Source of the DNA: Apostichopus japonicus | Lineage: Eukaryota > Echinodermata > Holothuroidea > Aspidochirotida > Stichopodidae | Reading direction: 5' to 3' | DNA: 64,000 nt | NCBI RefSeq assembly: GCF_037975245.1 | Contig: NC_092583.1 | Span: forward strand, 4,125,264 to 4,189,263 | Shown: in pieces, positions 1 to 11,509 of the stretch | Layout of the letters: each line of letters opens with the position of its first letter | Position numbering within the stretch: the stretch's first letter is position 1 | The notes under the pieces: generated by a model | The model's database searches: none | What the model saw: the letters and a program-made list of their open reading frames with translations, nothing else | Told to the model about the DNA's origin: nothing | Program-made: the position numbers and the translations under genes

Positions 1-2400
1 AAATTTAGCGGTCGTCCGGTCGTCCGAGACGACCAAATTACCTGCCGGACAACCAAAACTTGTCAAATCGTGAAGTACTGGTTGCCCGGCGGACAACCAA
101 AAACTTTCAAAAAGGCTGGTTAATGTTCCGTGAAACAAACGGAAAAAGACAACGAAACAAGCGTGAAACCAAAAATTTAAAATGATATTTCAAATAAGAA
201 GAAACTCATTCCAAACTCCGCCTTCATCTAATAAATAATATACGTAGGAAGGCCAAGCCCTCACATTGACATGGACAACTCAAACCAAGCTTCATGGTAT
301 TTTCTGTTCCGTCCGTTTGTCAACAAAGGCCAATCAGAGTTCAGGTTTACCCCCACAGGCAAAGACCCCGCCCATCCACAACATTTTTTTTTTGAGAAAC
401 AAACACCAAGTACACACTCACAACTAGGTCAACGGAAAACAACAAAACTCATTTTTGAACGAACATCTTTCATTATTTCATTTCAAAAAACCACAACTTC
501 TTCTGACAAGAACCAAAAGTTCTCCTACTCCACAGATCATTAAATTTGTTTGAAAATAAATATATCATAACAATCAACTGCAAGGTACAGGGTTACCAAA
601 ACTTCATTACAGATATTTTCATGCTAAAAATAGACAATGATGCTTTTCCAAGATTCCCGTGATTGATTGGCTAACAGTCCCTACCGATTGTTTGCAAACA
701 TTCTTGCATTTTCAGTGCTCAATGAACAAGAAGTAAGATGTTTAACAACAATTACTTGCAACGTTTACTTTCCCTTGTGAAGAGATAACAAAGTTTGTGG
801 TAAAGGCTATCATATGTGTGCACTCAAATATCATAACGTTAGGCCTTCTCTCATATTTGTAATGTACATTTTGACAACAATCACTGCTGGTACTAAGATG
901 CACTTGAATTGTTTCTGAGACTATCACGTAATATTTTAATCATTGTTTTGATCAGAAAATGTTATGAGTTTTGTGGGAGGCCGTGGCGATTCTTACGACG
1001 AGTCGTAACAATTATTTTTAAACTATTCTTACGACAAAGGCAAATTCAAGCGCAGTAAAGTAAATAAAGCAACTGCGCATGTAGTAGGGGTAACCCTAAC
1101 CCTAAACATAACCCTAAACCTCAATCCTAACCCTTACCCTAACCGGAAATTATTGTTTCTCCTCGTCGTAAAAATAGTACTCCTGGTCATGAAAATAGCA
1201 ACTGCGCATGCGTAGTCGGGAATTATTCTTACGACTAGTCGTAACAATAGCCACTTTGTTTGTGGGAAGCTTACATATCTGATCCGGAAAGGATATTTTA
1301 TCTCACAGTATGTTTCTTTTCTCTGCAATAAGAGTTGCTAATGTGAAATGTGCATTCATACCACAGTAGTTTCTGTTGCAAACTTTTTCGCGGCTCAATT
1401 GACCACGTGCTCCAAAAAGTTTATTTTGGAGCAACATTCGTGTCATGTAAACTTACTTCTGTATTTAAGAACATTGAAGTTGATTTTTTTATAGACAATG
1501 CGTAAAAATCTATTCACATAGGCCTAATGTAATTTTCGCACAGATGATTGTTTGCAAAGAACCCAGGATAAATGTTGGATCAGATTTTAAAGATTTGCGC
1601 AAGTGTAGTTGAAAATGAAGTTCGAACAGGCCTATGTAAATGCAGTAGTACAGTGAACTGTGTGGAATTTAGCGAGAGGTATGCACACTGTAGGTACAGT
1701 TTGGCTGTTGGAAGCGCTGCAAGGTCAAAGCATGGAGCTTCTACAGAGTTGGCGAGCAGGGAAGTACAAGGGCGGATGAAGGAGGGGGCTGTTGTATCTT
1801 TTTTTGAAATGGCAGGATGGGCGAAAGAAGGAGTGGGCCGGGCCGCCCCTGTCAAACACCGAAGCTAAGACACTGAGCAATCTGCCCTATAATATTGTGC
1901 ATAACATTCACAAAGTATAGGCAGTGATACTACACTAGTATTAGTACAGTAGGTCACACAATAAACGCAATTGGTGTTCGATCGGGACGCAAGCTTTTTT
2001 TACAGGACACAAACTTTTTCAGGGGCTTGCGTCCCTGAGACGCAAACTTTTTTTCGCTAATAACATTACTGAAACTAAAACACTTGACCAGTACTATGAC
2101 GCACCTACAGTTTACCACGTGGTTATTGTATCGTTACGCCCTGCAGCAAAACATCATGTACCTAGCTAATGTACACAATCTTTGCTACAGTCAGCATTAT
2201 TAGAAAATAAACACAGAATTTGATCTAGAATCCATGAAATCGCTCAACATTCATGGTTTCTTAGGAGTCCCAAACAAGTATTTTTTTCTGAAGATAAATT
2301 ACTATAGCTTTACAGGACAACCAAAATTTCAGCAGGACAACCAAAAATTGGTGAGCTGGTTGTCCTGGGGACAACCACTTCAAATTTCTTAAATTTATAC
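1..2400. other. Repeat-rich stretch bounded by related GGACAACCAAAA motifs
   Basis: I see no convincing gene here. The first 110 bases and bases 2310-2395 both carry GGACAACCAAAA and its reverse complement TTTTGGTTGTCC, and begin or end with AAATTT. This could mean diverged inverted ends of one element interrupted by later insertions such as the palindromic MITE at 983-1254. Small open frames around 1572-1868 exist on both strands but match nothing I know. The outer boundary lies beyond the window, so the element call is weak. Confidence 0.25.
983..1254. mobile_element. Palindromic MITE with GTGGC...TTACGAC ends
   Basis: The left end reads GTGGCGATTCTTACGACG and continues AGTCGTAACAATTATT. 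The right end, reverse complemented, reads GTGGCTATTGTTACGACT and continues AGTCGTAAGAATAATT. Each arm also contains its own small palindrome around TTACGAC/GTCGTAA. The middle holds an irregular CCCTAA-like run at 1092-1143. No coding capacity. The superfamily is not recognised, and no target duplication could be assigned with certainty. Confidence 0.65.
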
Positions 2401-5150
2401 ACTGGAACTAGTTCTAACGTTATCGGCACTACACTACAACATATCATCACATTATACTAATTAACCTACCTTATGGTCAAATTGTTAGGCCTATACTAGT
2501 ATAAGATTGAATAGCCTACACAATACAGTGTAGGCTAGATATATAGGCTGGGACTAGTCGTGGAACTGGTACAAGGTGTGTAGACTGAATATTTACTTAC
2601 TGTACAAGTGAGGTAACCAAGGAAGAGCGTCAACGGTTACTCTGTTATTATCAGCGATGTTAAAATGATAAACTTCATTACAACGTATTTTTGAGGATCT
2701 AAATCAGAAACACAAACATGGAATATATAATTGGAATTGTGCGATGGTTAACATCGGCTGTTCTGAGGTCAATTTGTTGTTATTCGAATGTCGGTTAATC
2801 TAAGAATTTAAGTATTCTGATCCTACTGACTATAAATGAAGTGATCTATATGGCTAGATTACTTTGCATAATACGCCAGAGGTTTTCCAGATATCACCCT
2901 GCGAGTGGTAATATTAGGCTGACGGAATGTTGACTGCGAAAGTGAGGGCAATGGAATTATTGGTCAGACCGGGGGGGGGGGGGGCGGGGGGATCGAAACA
3001 GTAACTTCATGAAGTTTTCAAAGGTTGTCAACTGACAACTGACATACACTGTCCTTTAAAACCCCTATGTACCTGGCAGTAAGAGTCCCTCCATAACAGA
3101 ATCACAAAAAAAATCCGTAAGTTGAAACTCTTTCCTGCATAACGAGAGGGATTTCATGGGCTGAATTAAGGCTTCCATGGGCACTGCTCAATTTTGGGGC
3201 CAGGGAAAATACAGTTATCCAGTTTTCATGGTATACATGTATATATAAAATATATTAAAAATATCATACAAATAGGGGGTGCCATTGATAACTTATTTAT
3301 ACCCAAGGTTTGACCGGCTCTTGACGACACTGCAAAACATTACCAATGCGAAGTACTGATTTTGTGATGAGCTTTCAGATAACTATTGCCTTGATATTCG
3401 TATTAACTTTCCGTTTAACTTTAAAGGTTGACAAATTTTGAAGAAAAAAAATGGCGAATGTACGGTTGCATAGACACAAATCATGTGACTAGGGAGGCCG
3501 GACATGAGGAACAGGGGAGGCGCACACGAGGGTCAGGGGCGTCGGTTGCATTTTTTTTGGTTATCTGCCGATTTAATGCTTGGTGAAACGCACCGGGTGA
3601 AGGAAGGGAGAGCCAAGGGGATGACCGCCCCCTACCCCCACCCTTGAGCAATTTGTTTTGTGTATGTTTTTATGATATCGCTAGTAATTTCAAACTAGAA
3701 AATGCTTAGATGCAACTTACAAGGCCTGGGAAGTGCCATTTCCAGCGATCTTGAAGGCATTTTCGGCCAGAATTTTCTTGTACGCTTCGCGCCAACTCAT
3801 AGTGGCGCTACGCTTAGATATAGTTTCCAGTGCCGAATCTACAGCTCTAATAAAGTTTGCCTACAGATTCGCCCTCCCTTGGCAACTCTCGCTACGCGCC
3901 TGGCAAAGGGCCACGTTTTTAACAACACATAGGCATTTTCGTAGCTGCCGTTTGCGGCCAGGAGTCCCTCTGGCCATAGGCAAAAGTCACGCAATTCACA
4001 TCCATGGGCGACATCAGACCGACCACGGTCTCCTCATTCTATGGGGGTTTTGCGACCTGAAAGGAGAAATCCCACAGGATCTTAGGCCACAAATCAATTC
4101 CAACGAGGAAGAACTCCTTAATCATTCAACGGCCAAAAATCCTCCTCGGTACGTTTATTTGTGAGAGATTGAATATTTTTTCTCTGTCAAGTGTTGCTGC
4201 ATCTCTCTAATATTTATTAAAATGATGGCTTCAAGATTTATTGATCCATATGCTTTTGCAGCTTCCAAATTCAAACCTAATTCGAACTAAGAAACGTATT
4301 GATTAAATGTCACATGTTAATTTAAGGCAAAATGGGTAGCACTATGATTCGTATCTCATTGAAATCTTAGCAAGGAGAAGAGGTGGTATATGTGCGTGTG
4401 TGGGGAGGGGGTGGGGGGGGGATTGGTTAGGGGGTTGTCATGATGATGATCATGATGATGACGCCGATGATGATGATCATGATGACGATGGTGATGTGTT
4501 ATGGTATAAAAACAAGATATATTTTAAATCATGCTTCAGTTAAGGAGTAGTCAGGCATGTGACTTTAATTCAAGTTTGATTTAAGCAGGGCGCTCCCACA
4601 CGGGGGCAAAGATCACAAGGTTACCTCAAAAAATATCGACAAGTGTGTGATTACGTACGAAAAATTCCATTATTTAAAAAAATTTCAACACTTTTTAATT
4701 ATTCTATCTATAGTTTTCAATAACATACAATATATGGTACAAAATTGCAATGTTTCTTAATTTTCAACAAAACGACACTTTAATTTTTGCAAACATGGAA
4801 AAGGGTATTTTTATTGCCAGAAACAGGCACTTCTAATTTATGGAAATAGGCACTTTTGCTGTTTAACAAACTGGAGGCGTACTCACCTTTTGCCCCTCTT
4901 CGACCCACCCACCCATGCACCCCACCCACTCTGGCTTCAACACACTGTATCATTTTCAAGGCGATATGATAATTCTTTGGCTTACACGACTTCTTTCTTT
5001 TAACAAATGTATTTGTAGTATAAAGCTGCGACTTAACAAACTCTAAAATACTTATATATAATTCCGCGTTATAAACCCGAGAGACAAAGATATGTTAGGG
5101 ACATCGATTCTGCACAATATCAAAAATATCCAAATGAAAAATGGCAAACA
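2400..5150. other. Intergenic DNA, no gene seen apart from the fragment at 3702-3905
   Basis: Contains a G homopolymer tract near 2970-2995, a second G-rich stretch near 4400-4430 and a (GAT)n-type microsatellite at about 4440-4500. The rest is AT-rich sequence without credible coding potential or recognisable RNA genes. Confidence 0.5.
3702..3905 (-). repeat. hAT-like element fragment with the shared module, reverse orientation
   Basis: Reverse complemented, this carries the module found throughout the window: an 'actatctaagc' start, a 'gcgccac' hairpin-like core, then 'gccattt' and 'cttcc' near its end. It terminates in CGCTACGCGCCTG (about 3889-3901), which resembles the CAGGCGCGTAGC terminal repeat of the MITE at 14133-14427. 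No matching left end or target duplication was found, so it is a fragment. Short open frames here are not genes. Confidence 0.55.
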
Positions 5151-5156
5151 CGTCTC

Positions 5157-6860
5157 CAGTGGCGTCACCAGACTTTTCAGTCTGGGGGGCACAGGGGGGG
5201 CACCAGCATTTGATGGGGGGCACTTAGGTGGATACGGATCGCCGTCCTGGGGGATGGGTCTAAGGGGAGGGGGTGCCCCTCCAGGCGCGGCAGAACGGGA
5301 AAATTATTGGGGGGGGGGGGCTAATGTGTAGAGACTATCTAAGCGGAGCGCCACCATCGGTTGGCGCGGAGTGTACAAGAAATTTTTGGGTTTTTCAAAC
5401 CCCCAGATGGCCGGAAACGGCACTTCCCGAGTGTTTTATGCTGCGAATACCTAGCCCTAAAATATGGGTCTCAAGCCTGCGATTTCTCAGATTGCACGTA
5501 AAAGTCTGTAAAAACATTGTAATTTGTATATTCGATGGTGTTTTAAGAGAGTAGCTATTACTCGTAGTGTACTCGCAAAGACGTTTTTGAGTGTATAGGG
5601 GATGTTGGAGAACTGGCTGAAATGAAGCAAGTCATTGGCCTAAGACGAAGTTGTGTTGCGCTTACCGGTACTCACACTCACTGCTTCCACTTTTCACGGG
5701 GCGTGAAGACGCGGTTGGGGTGACAATGTGGTCTATAGCCAGGGGACGGGCCGAGGGTCCCCCCAGCATTTACTAAAATTATTACACCTAGTATACGTGT
5801 GCATCGGACAGATCGACAAGTATGCATTGAAAAATGGGCAGATGCACGTTTCGGAGCCTTGGTAAATATGGGGGGGGGGGGGGCTTATCATACATTTGCC
5901 CCCTCAACTTTTTCCAAGCCCCCCGGTTCCGCCGCCACTGCCCCCTCCCCTTTGGAAATTTTTCGCATACGGAGGATGGGCTAGATGCAAAATGCTGCCA
6001 CATTTGATGCTAAATTCGATCTGAAGATATCTCCAGAAATTGCTATTTTTAAGGTAATGATTTTAACAAGGGGCAGAATTTTGCAGAGGATATGAACCAC
6101 ATGCTGTCGATATTATGCCTAACCCTATATCAATAGAACCATCATTTGTTGAATTAGTGTGTGCATGACCCCCGACTCCTTTCTTGTCTTTCTCGTTTTC
6201 GACCATTATCTATTAAGATGTAACAGGTTCCAGCATCGTTATTGGCTCCTATCAGGGATCTCACCATGCAATCCAAAGTTTGATCACACATCGAGTATGG
6301 CTCAGTATGCAGGTGTGAACATTCGCCATTTGTTCCTACAAGCATCTAACCTCAAATGACCTCTGCACCCCCTACACAACAGGGTTAATATATGGGTCCA
6401 CAAATATAGGCAAGTATGGTGCCTGCGGACCCTCACATTCTCACATTTCGTCAGCTCCTAACCTGTCAACCTCAGACCAAGGCAACATATTGCAGTACCC
6501 TCCCTTCTCATAGTCATGTAGCTCGCGAAGCGGACGTGTATATCCGCTGGTATGGCGTGAGCACTGACACATTCAATGTAAATATCGACACCTGTTGTGA
6601 TGGCGCAGGTCACGACTTCGATACCCGACGTTCAAGGATAAACTTTTTCATTTTTTCGCAGCTCATTTGAAGAAAATACGAATTACTGTGCTTCTTTGTC
6701 CTTATGAAAAACCAACTCAGATGATGGGAGTTGAATATAACAAAATATATATATATTTTTTTACCAACCCAAATCTCAGATGGGGGGGCACTCGGGGGGG
6801 GGGCACTGGGTTTTCCAGGGGGGCACGTGCCCCCCTGGCCCCCCCTTGGCGACGCCACTG
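5157..6860. mobile_element. hAT-like DNA transposon, non-autonomous, 1.7 kb, perfect 8-bp target duplication
   Basis: Starts CAGTGGCGTCACCAGAC; its other end, reverse complemented, starts CAGTGGCGTCGCCAAGG. The direct repeat CACGTCTC lies immediately outside both ends (5149-5156 and 6861-6868). CAGTGGCG-type ends with 8-bp duplications are characteristic of the hAT superfamily. Inside are one copy of the shared 'actatctaagc' module (about 5333-5440), long G and C runs, and no recognisable transposase. The right end lies only about 25 bp from the end of the broken transporter at 6887, so the element probably sits just past that gene's stop codon. Confidence 0.85.
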
Positions 6861-7675
6861 CACGTCTCCCTTCATTGGATAAAAACTTAAAAATTTGTTT
6901 CATTAGAAGTAGTTGACAAACGCCGATCACCTATGGTAACAGTACCGTCATGGAGCCGTCCATCAGCATGTTCGTGTACTTCATCGTGTTGTTTCTGAAG
7001 TATATTCTTGATCGTGATGACCAAGGACGAAGTCACAACCAGTACGATTCCTAAAATACTGATCAAGTTGACTTCGGTACCGAGTATGAAAATGTCCGCT
7101 AAGAGGACCATGTACACATGCACTCATAGCTATTACAGAAACAACCACGAGGTTCTCCGTAGTTAAAGCATAGGCATAGAAGGCTGAAGTGGCACATTGT
7201 GCAGCAGCAAAAGCAAAGATGATCAATTTTGATACCAGGCACTGTCTCACGTCCCAACTTTGCCCTACCGTCATTACGGCGGCAGCGAACACTGTGATAA
7301 AAACGAATCTATATGTTAGCGTTTTAAATGGGTTCGTGACTTGCCTGCCTAATGAGCGAGTTGAAACCACTGCAAGGGCGGAAGAAATACTAGCACAGAG
7401 TACAGCCAATGTCTGAAGTAATTTCGATGATGATGATGATGATGATGACGATGATTCGAAATCCGCGGCGGAATTGCTAAGAAATGACAAGAAAGGTGGT
7501 CGAATTATCAAAACTACACCAATTATTGTAACTCCAAGCATGATTATCTGAAGCCAATTGAATTTTTCCTTCAGAAGGATTCGTCCAAATAGAGCAGCGA
7601 AAGCCACGTATGATGAAACAATGGCGGAAGCATTTCCCACTGGCATATTCTGGTAACTATAGTACACGGTCCATG

Positions 7676-9607
7676 CAGTGGCGGAGATTTCTTGTCAGAA
7701 GTGGGGGGGGGTTGCAGGCCATTGATGAAATAAAAAGTCATAACTGCTGGCTCACTATCTAAGTGGAGGGCCACCATAAGTTTGCGCGAAGTGCACAAGA
7801 ATTTTTTGGCAAATATTGCCTCCCAGATCGCAGTAAATGGCACTGCCCGGGCCTTGAAAAGCTGCATTTAACCAAGGGCGTATGCAGGATTTTCTAACCC
7901 GGGGGGCGCGTATTACTATCTAAGCGGAGCGCCACCATTGGTTGTCGCGCAGCGTACAAGCAAATTTCTGGTTTTGGTACCCCCAGATCACCGGAAATGG
8001 CACTTCTCGGGCTTGAAACTGACCAACCATATGTACACTTTTGCCTGAGAACCAAGTTTTTTCCAAATACTTTTTTTCTCATCTATAACCTTTTTGAAGA
8101 TTGTCACCAGTCACACATCATGTTCGACTTCATCACATATCCTGTGGATCATTGCTTTGTAGATGATTCTTCATCGCGGCCCGCAATATCCGTCAGCCCC
8201 ACTGTTCAGAATTTGAAAATTCATAATTCTCGTGAATAAATTCACTTCAAAACATACCCATAATGTGCACAAAATATCATCTATGGACAACCGATATAGA
8301 AAAACCTCCTTCAAACCCTAACAGACGGGTCAAAATTGCACGAGTATGATGAAGAATGTTGCTTAGGGAATTTTCGAAAATTCAGACGGCTACTAAAAAA
8401 ATTTGTTGAAGGAAATAAAAATATACCAGATATTTCCGAAACCGAACACCTCACACATCGACAGTTTTGAGCATGGGCGCAGATCAGTCTTGGATAATGA
8501 TGGGGACGCGTGTCTATGACACTATCTAAGCGGAGCGCGACCATGGGTTCGCGCGTAGCGTAAGATTTTTTTGGGCAAATATACCTCCCAGATCGCCGGA
8601 AATAACACTTCCCAGACCTAATGATGCTCCTAAACCTCCTTAAGTTTTAGATCTCATGGCTTAGAAATTTAGTTTGGAGAAATGCATGGGCGTCTGCAGA
8701 AAGAAAATCAGGGGACAAATAATCCAAGTAGACTTTTGTTATACGTGGGTCTGGGGTCCTCTCCCAGAAAACAAATATAGACTGCCGCAAATGCGATTTC
8801 CGTCCTATATTTAACAACTGTGGATAAAATACAATAAAATGAGAACTGCTGCATGCCATTTGCACAATGCTGGATCAAACTGCACCAAAGTTCAATACAG
8901 GGGAACTTGAAATGCAGCTATTGGTCAAGACAAATTTGTGGGGACACGGTATATCATGTCCCCACTACTGAAAAAGTTGGTGGGGACGCGTCCCGCTGTC
9001 CTCACCAGGATCTGCGCCCATGGTTTGAAGGCTGTTTATCGTGGAACGCCATTTTCATGCTCACTGATATGATGTGATATCTGTTTGCTTTACAAATTCG
9101 AATAATTTGTCACTGTTCCTCTTTCTCTTCCCGTTTTCTTGCCGTATTTTCTACTCCATCCTTTTCTCCTTTTCTCTCTTTCTTCTTTTTCTTTTCCTTC
9201 CTTCACCTCGTTGAAGTTGGCAAGTGTATACAGTTCCAAAGCTATTCAACAGCAACAAAACGTTATTTTGTGTATGTCTGTTGTGGGGTGAAGTAAGCAC
9301 TATGAGCTACAAGTTCCAATGCGCAAGGTGGGGGAAAGGGGCTAGAAATAATGTGTGGGTCAATTCTAACTCGGTTTTTGGTCGTTAATTGTTGATGTAG
9401 CCTACCAGGTAAAAGGTTGAAATGACTTTAACAATTTCAAATTTAATAATTTGATTTATTATGCCATTTGGAGCACATAACATGGAGGCTATAACAGAAC
9501 ATTACTGGCAAAAACTAGGGGGGTTGATTGTGTGGGCCAACCCCCCTCTTCAAAAAGTGGGGGTTAAAACCCCCCAACCCCCCCCCCCCCCTGTTTCTCC
9601 GCCACTG
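7676..9607. mobile_element. hAT-like element inserted inside the transporter coding sequence
   Basis: The left end is CAGTGGCGGAGATTTCTTG; the right end, reverse complemented, is CAGTGGCGGAGAAACAG. GGTCCATG is directly repeated at 7668-7675 and 9608-9615. The interior is a mosaic: three copies of the shared 'actatctaagc' module (about 7757, 7914 and 8520), a probable nested element at 8472-9022, G/C homopolymer runs at both ends, and a stretch near 8210-8270 resembling 49660-49700 in another hAT-like element. No transposase was recognised, so it is non-autonomous or decayed. Confidence 0.9.
8472..9022. mobile_element. Probable nested hAT-like element
   Basis: Ends are CATGGGCGCAGATC and its exact reverse complement GATCTGCGCCCATG. 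Flanks GTTTTGAG (8464-8471) and GTTTGAAG (9023-9030) match at 6 of 8 positions, consistent with an old 8-bp duplication. It contains one shared module and lies within the element at 7676-9607, so it would have inserted there later or travelled with it. Confidence 0.5.
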
Positions 9608-10305
9608 GGTCCATGCACCGACATAGCCAATCGGTCCCAGGCTGTACTGCTAACCATTTGAGTTCTAATGCAGATATTGGCTTAATCGGCACCCCTTGGT
9701 AAACGACAGCGATGAATGGTAATACAGCACCAACTAAGCCTCTATAAAAGACAAGTCCTGTTTGGTCTATAGTGCCAGCCAAAAACGATATCAAAAGGGT
9801 GGTGCTTGCACTGAAAACTGCCGTGGCAAATGCACATAGTAAGCCACGGTGTCGACAAATCAGACCACGGCTCCTTGTTACCATGGGTGTTTTAACATCC
9901 CCGTTACATTCAAGTTTGTAGTCGGTGTGCTCCATTCGGTATAGGTCGTGAACCCTAACACGTACAGTATAGTCGGGATCGTCAATTCTGCTTCAATATA
10001 TTTTTTTAGAAAAGATAAATGATATATGCTTCAACGAGGCGAAGACTTTTCAAGACAGTTTTCTGCCTTTGCTTGAATGTTCGTTACTTTTTCCGTTGCA
10101 AATACAGTATATCGTAAGATATCAAATGAACCTCCTGATAGATACTGAGACCAATATATCCATATGAGTAACACCCAGTTGGGACAATTTTGTCTATAGT
10201 GTAGTGTGATGTCCCGCTTCAGAGCACTCGCATTGTGAGTTCAGGCAGTTATGAATAACATGTTTCTATCAGATCAAGGTTAGGAACTGTCTGTATACTG
10301 TCAAT

Positions 10306-11160
10306 ACCAGGGGCGTAGCGAAGGGTTTTTTGTTGGGGGGGTGTGGAGAATTTGATTTGCCGACGGATCTGGAAGTGGTGACTGAAATGGGGGAGGGGTC
10401 TAAGGGGAGGGGGTGTCCCCCTCCCCTTTGGCAATTTTTTAGTTTTGAAACGTCCTTAGATGCAATCTGGTGTATATTTTAAGTCAAATTTGATTTGCCG
10501 TCGGATCTGGAAGTGGTGACTGAAATGGGGGAGGGGTCTAAGGGGAGGGGGTGTCCCCCTCCCCTTTGGAAAATTTTTAGTTTTGAAACGTCCTTAGATG
10601 CAATCTGGTGTATATTTTAAGTCAAATTTGATTTGCCGACGGATCTGGAAGTGGTGACTGAAATGGGGGAGGGGTCTAATTTTTAGTTTTGAAACGTCCT
10701 TAGATGCAATCTGATGTATATTTTAAGTCAAATTTGATTTGCCGACGGATCTGGAAGTGGTGACTGAAATGGGGGAGGGGTCTAAGGGGAGGGGGTGTCC
10801 CCCTCCCCTTTGGAAAATTTTTAGTTTTGAAACGTCCTTAGATGCAATCTGGTGCATATTTTAAGTCAAATTTGATTTGCCGACGGATCTGGAAGTGGTG
10901 ACTAAAATGGGGGAGGGGTCTAAGGGTAGGGGGTCTACCCCTCCCCTTTGGAAAAATTAGTTTGAACGTCCTTAAATGCAATCTGGTGCATATTTTAAGT
11001 CAAATTTGGCACGGAAGAAGCTCCCGTTCTCCTTTTTCTATTCAGCTTTCCTTCTTTCTTCCCCTTCCGCTCTCTTCACCTTTTCTCCTTTTGCCGACAG
11101 ACCCAAAATTTGCCGACAGCGACCAAATTATTGGGGGGGGGGGGGGTGTGACACCAAAGA
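10306..11160. repeat. hAT-like fragment with a 138-bp tandem repeat
   Basis: Begins CAGGGGCGTAGCGAAGG, the typical hAT-type end of this window. It then contains about five tandem units from 10354 to 11008 that each start GATTTGCCGACGGATC. Unit starts are near 10354, 10492, 10630, 10736 and 10874, giving a 138-bp period with one 106-bp unit shortened by 32 bp. Each unit contains a near-palindromic G-run/C-run (aggggagggggt...cccctcccc). No matching right terminus or target duplication was found before the MITE fragment at 11160. Confidence 0.7.
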
Positions 11161-11219
11161 AAGTTAACTTTTTTTCAGAGCGCGGCACGCGGATTGGGGC
11201 GAGTCTTCAATGCCTTTAA
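11160..11219 (-). repeat. Truncated copy of the TTAA-bounded MITE family
   Basis: Reverse complement of the first about 60 bases of the family described at 45782-46151: GTTAACTTTTTTTCAGAG then GCGGCACGCGG, ending in GAGTCTTCAATGCCTTTAA. The rest of the element is missing. Confidence 0.7.
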
Positions 11220-11509
11220 GTTTCATCTGAGTGTTTTGGTAACATTGTTAAGGTTGTCAAAAAAAATGTGATATTCAGTCAATTTTTGTCTCAGGAAAAC
11301 CACAAAATATAGATAGAAAGATAGATAAAATTATGAAAATGAAGATTCAAAAGCAAAAACCCTTATATCCCCTCCTTTAAGACCCTTCCCACTACCCCCT
11401 CTCCTTAACCCCTCCATTAGACCTCCCCAGGACGGAAATCGGCCAAGATTTGCGCCCAACAAAAATACCTCGGAGCCGTATCGCATGTGTTGCGCGAAAT
11501 TGCAGGTAT

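Larger units (their letters stand above)
6887..9935 (-). pseudogene. SLC35G1-like EamA transporter, broken by a transposon and two frameshifts
   Basis: A fourth copy of the transporter family found intact at 23210, 41097 and 56353. Translation starts at ATG 9935-9933. The N-terminal part (9935 to about 9640) carries the first two membrane segments and ends at LELKWLAVQ. Three lesions follow. (1) About 4 extra nucleotides near 9635-9641 shift the frame. (2) A 1932-bp hAT-like element (7676-9607) splits the codons for a Gly-Ala-Trp-Thr stretch; across the 8-bp duplication GGTCCATG the coding sequence is continuous. (3) About one extra base near 7119-7127 lies where paralogues read VITVNE or VTMNE; the second frame then continues as MVLLADIFILGTE to the stop at 6887. 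The middle part (7667-7128) is well preserved: YYSYQNMPVGNASAIV, FGRILLKEK and IIRPPFLSF. A run of about 10 serines (7425-7457), from a TCA-type microsatellite, sits in the central loop. Family assignment is strong; loss of function is very likely unless the small frameshifts are assembly errors. Confidence 0.88.

Noticed and set aside
1572-1868. Overlapping 98- and 91-codon frames on opposite strands
   Set aside because: Mirror frames without family features. A GC-rich repeat-like stretch probably explains them.
3534-3909. CAGGGGCGTCGG (3534) and CGCTACGCGCCTG (3901) as ends of one element
   Set aside because: The flanking 8-mers do not match, and the termini belong to different subtypes.
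7676-9607. The insertion read as an intron of the transporter gene
   Set aside because: The three paralogues have no intron here. The segment has inverted ends and an 8-bp direct duplication and does not begin GT or end AG on the coding strand.
10354-11008. Regular repeats as a CRISPR array
   Set aside because: Units are contiguous 138-bp tandem copies with no variable spacers, in an animal genome.
10306-11500. Complete hAT element starting CAGGGGCGTAGCG
   Set aside because: No matching right end or repeat of the flanking GTCAATAC next to a terminus was found; kept as a fragment.
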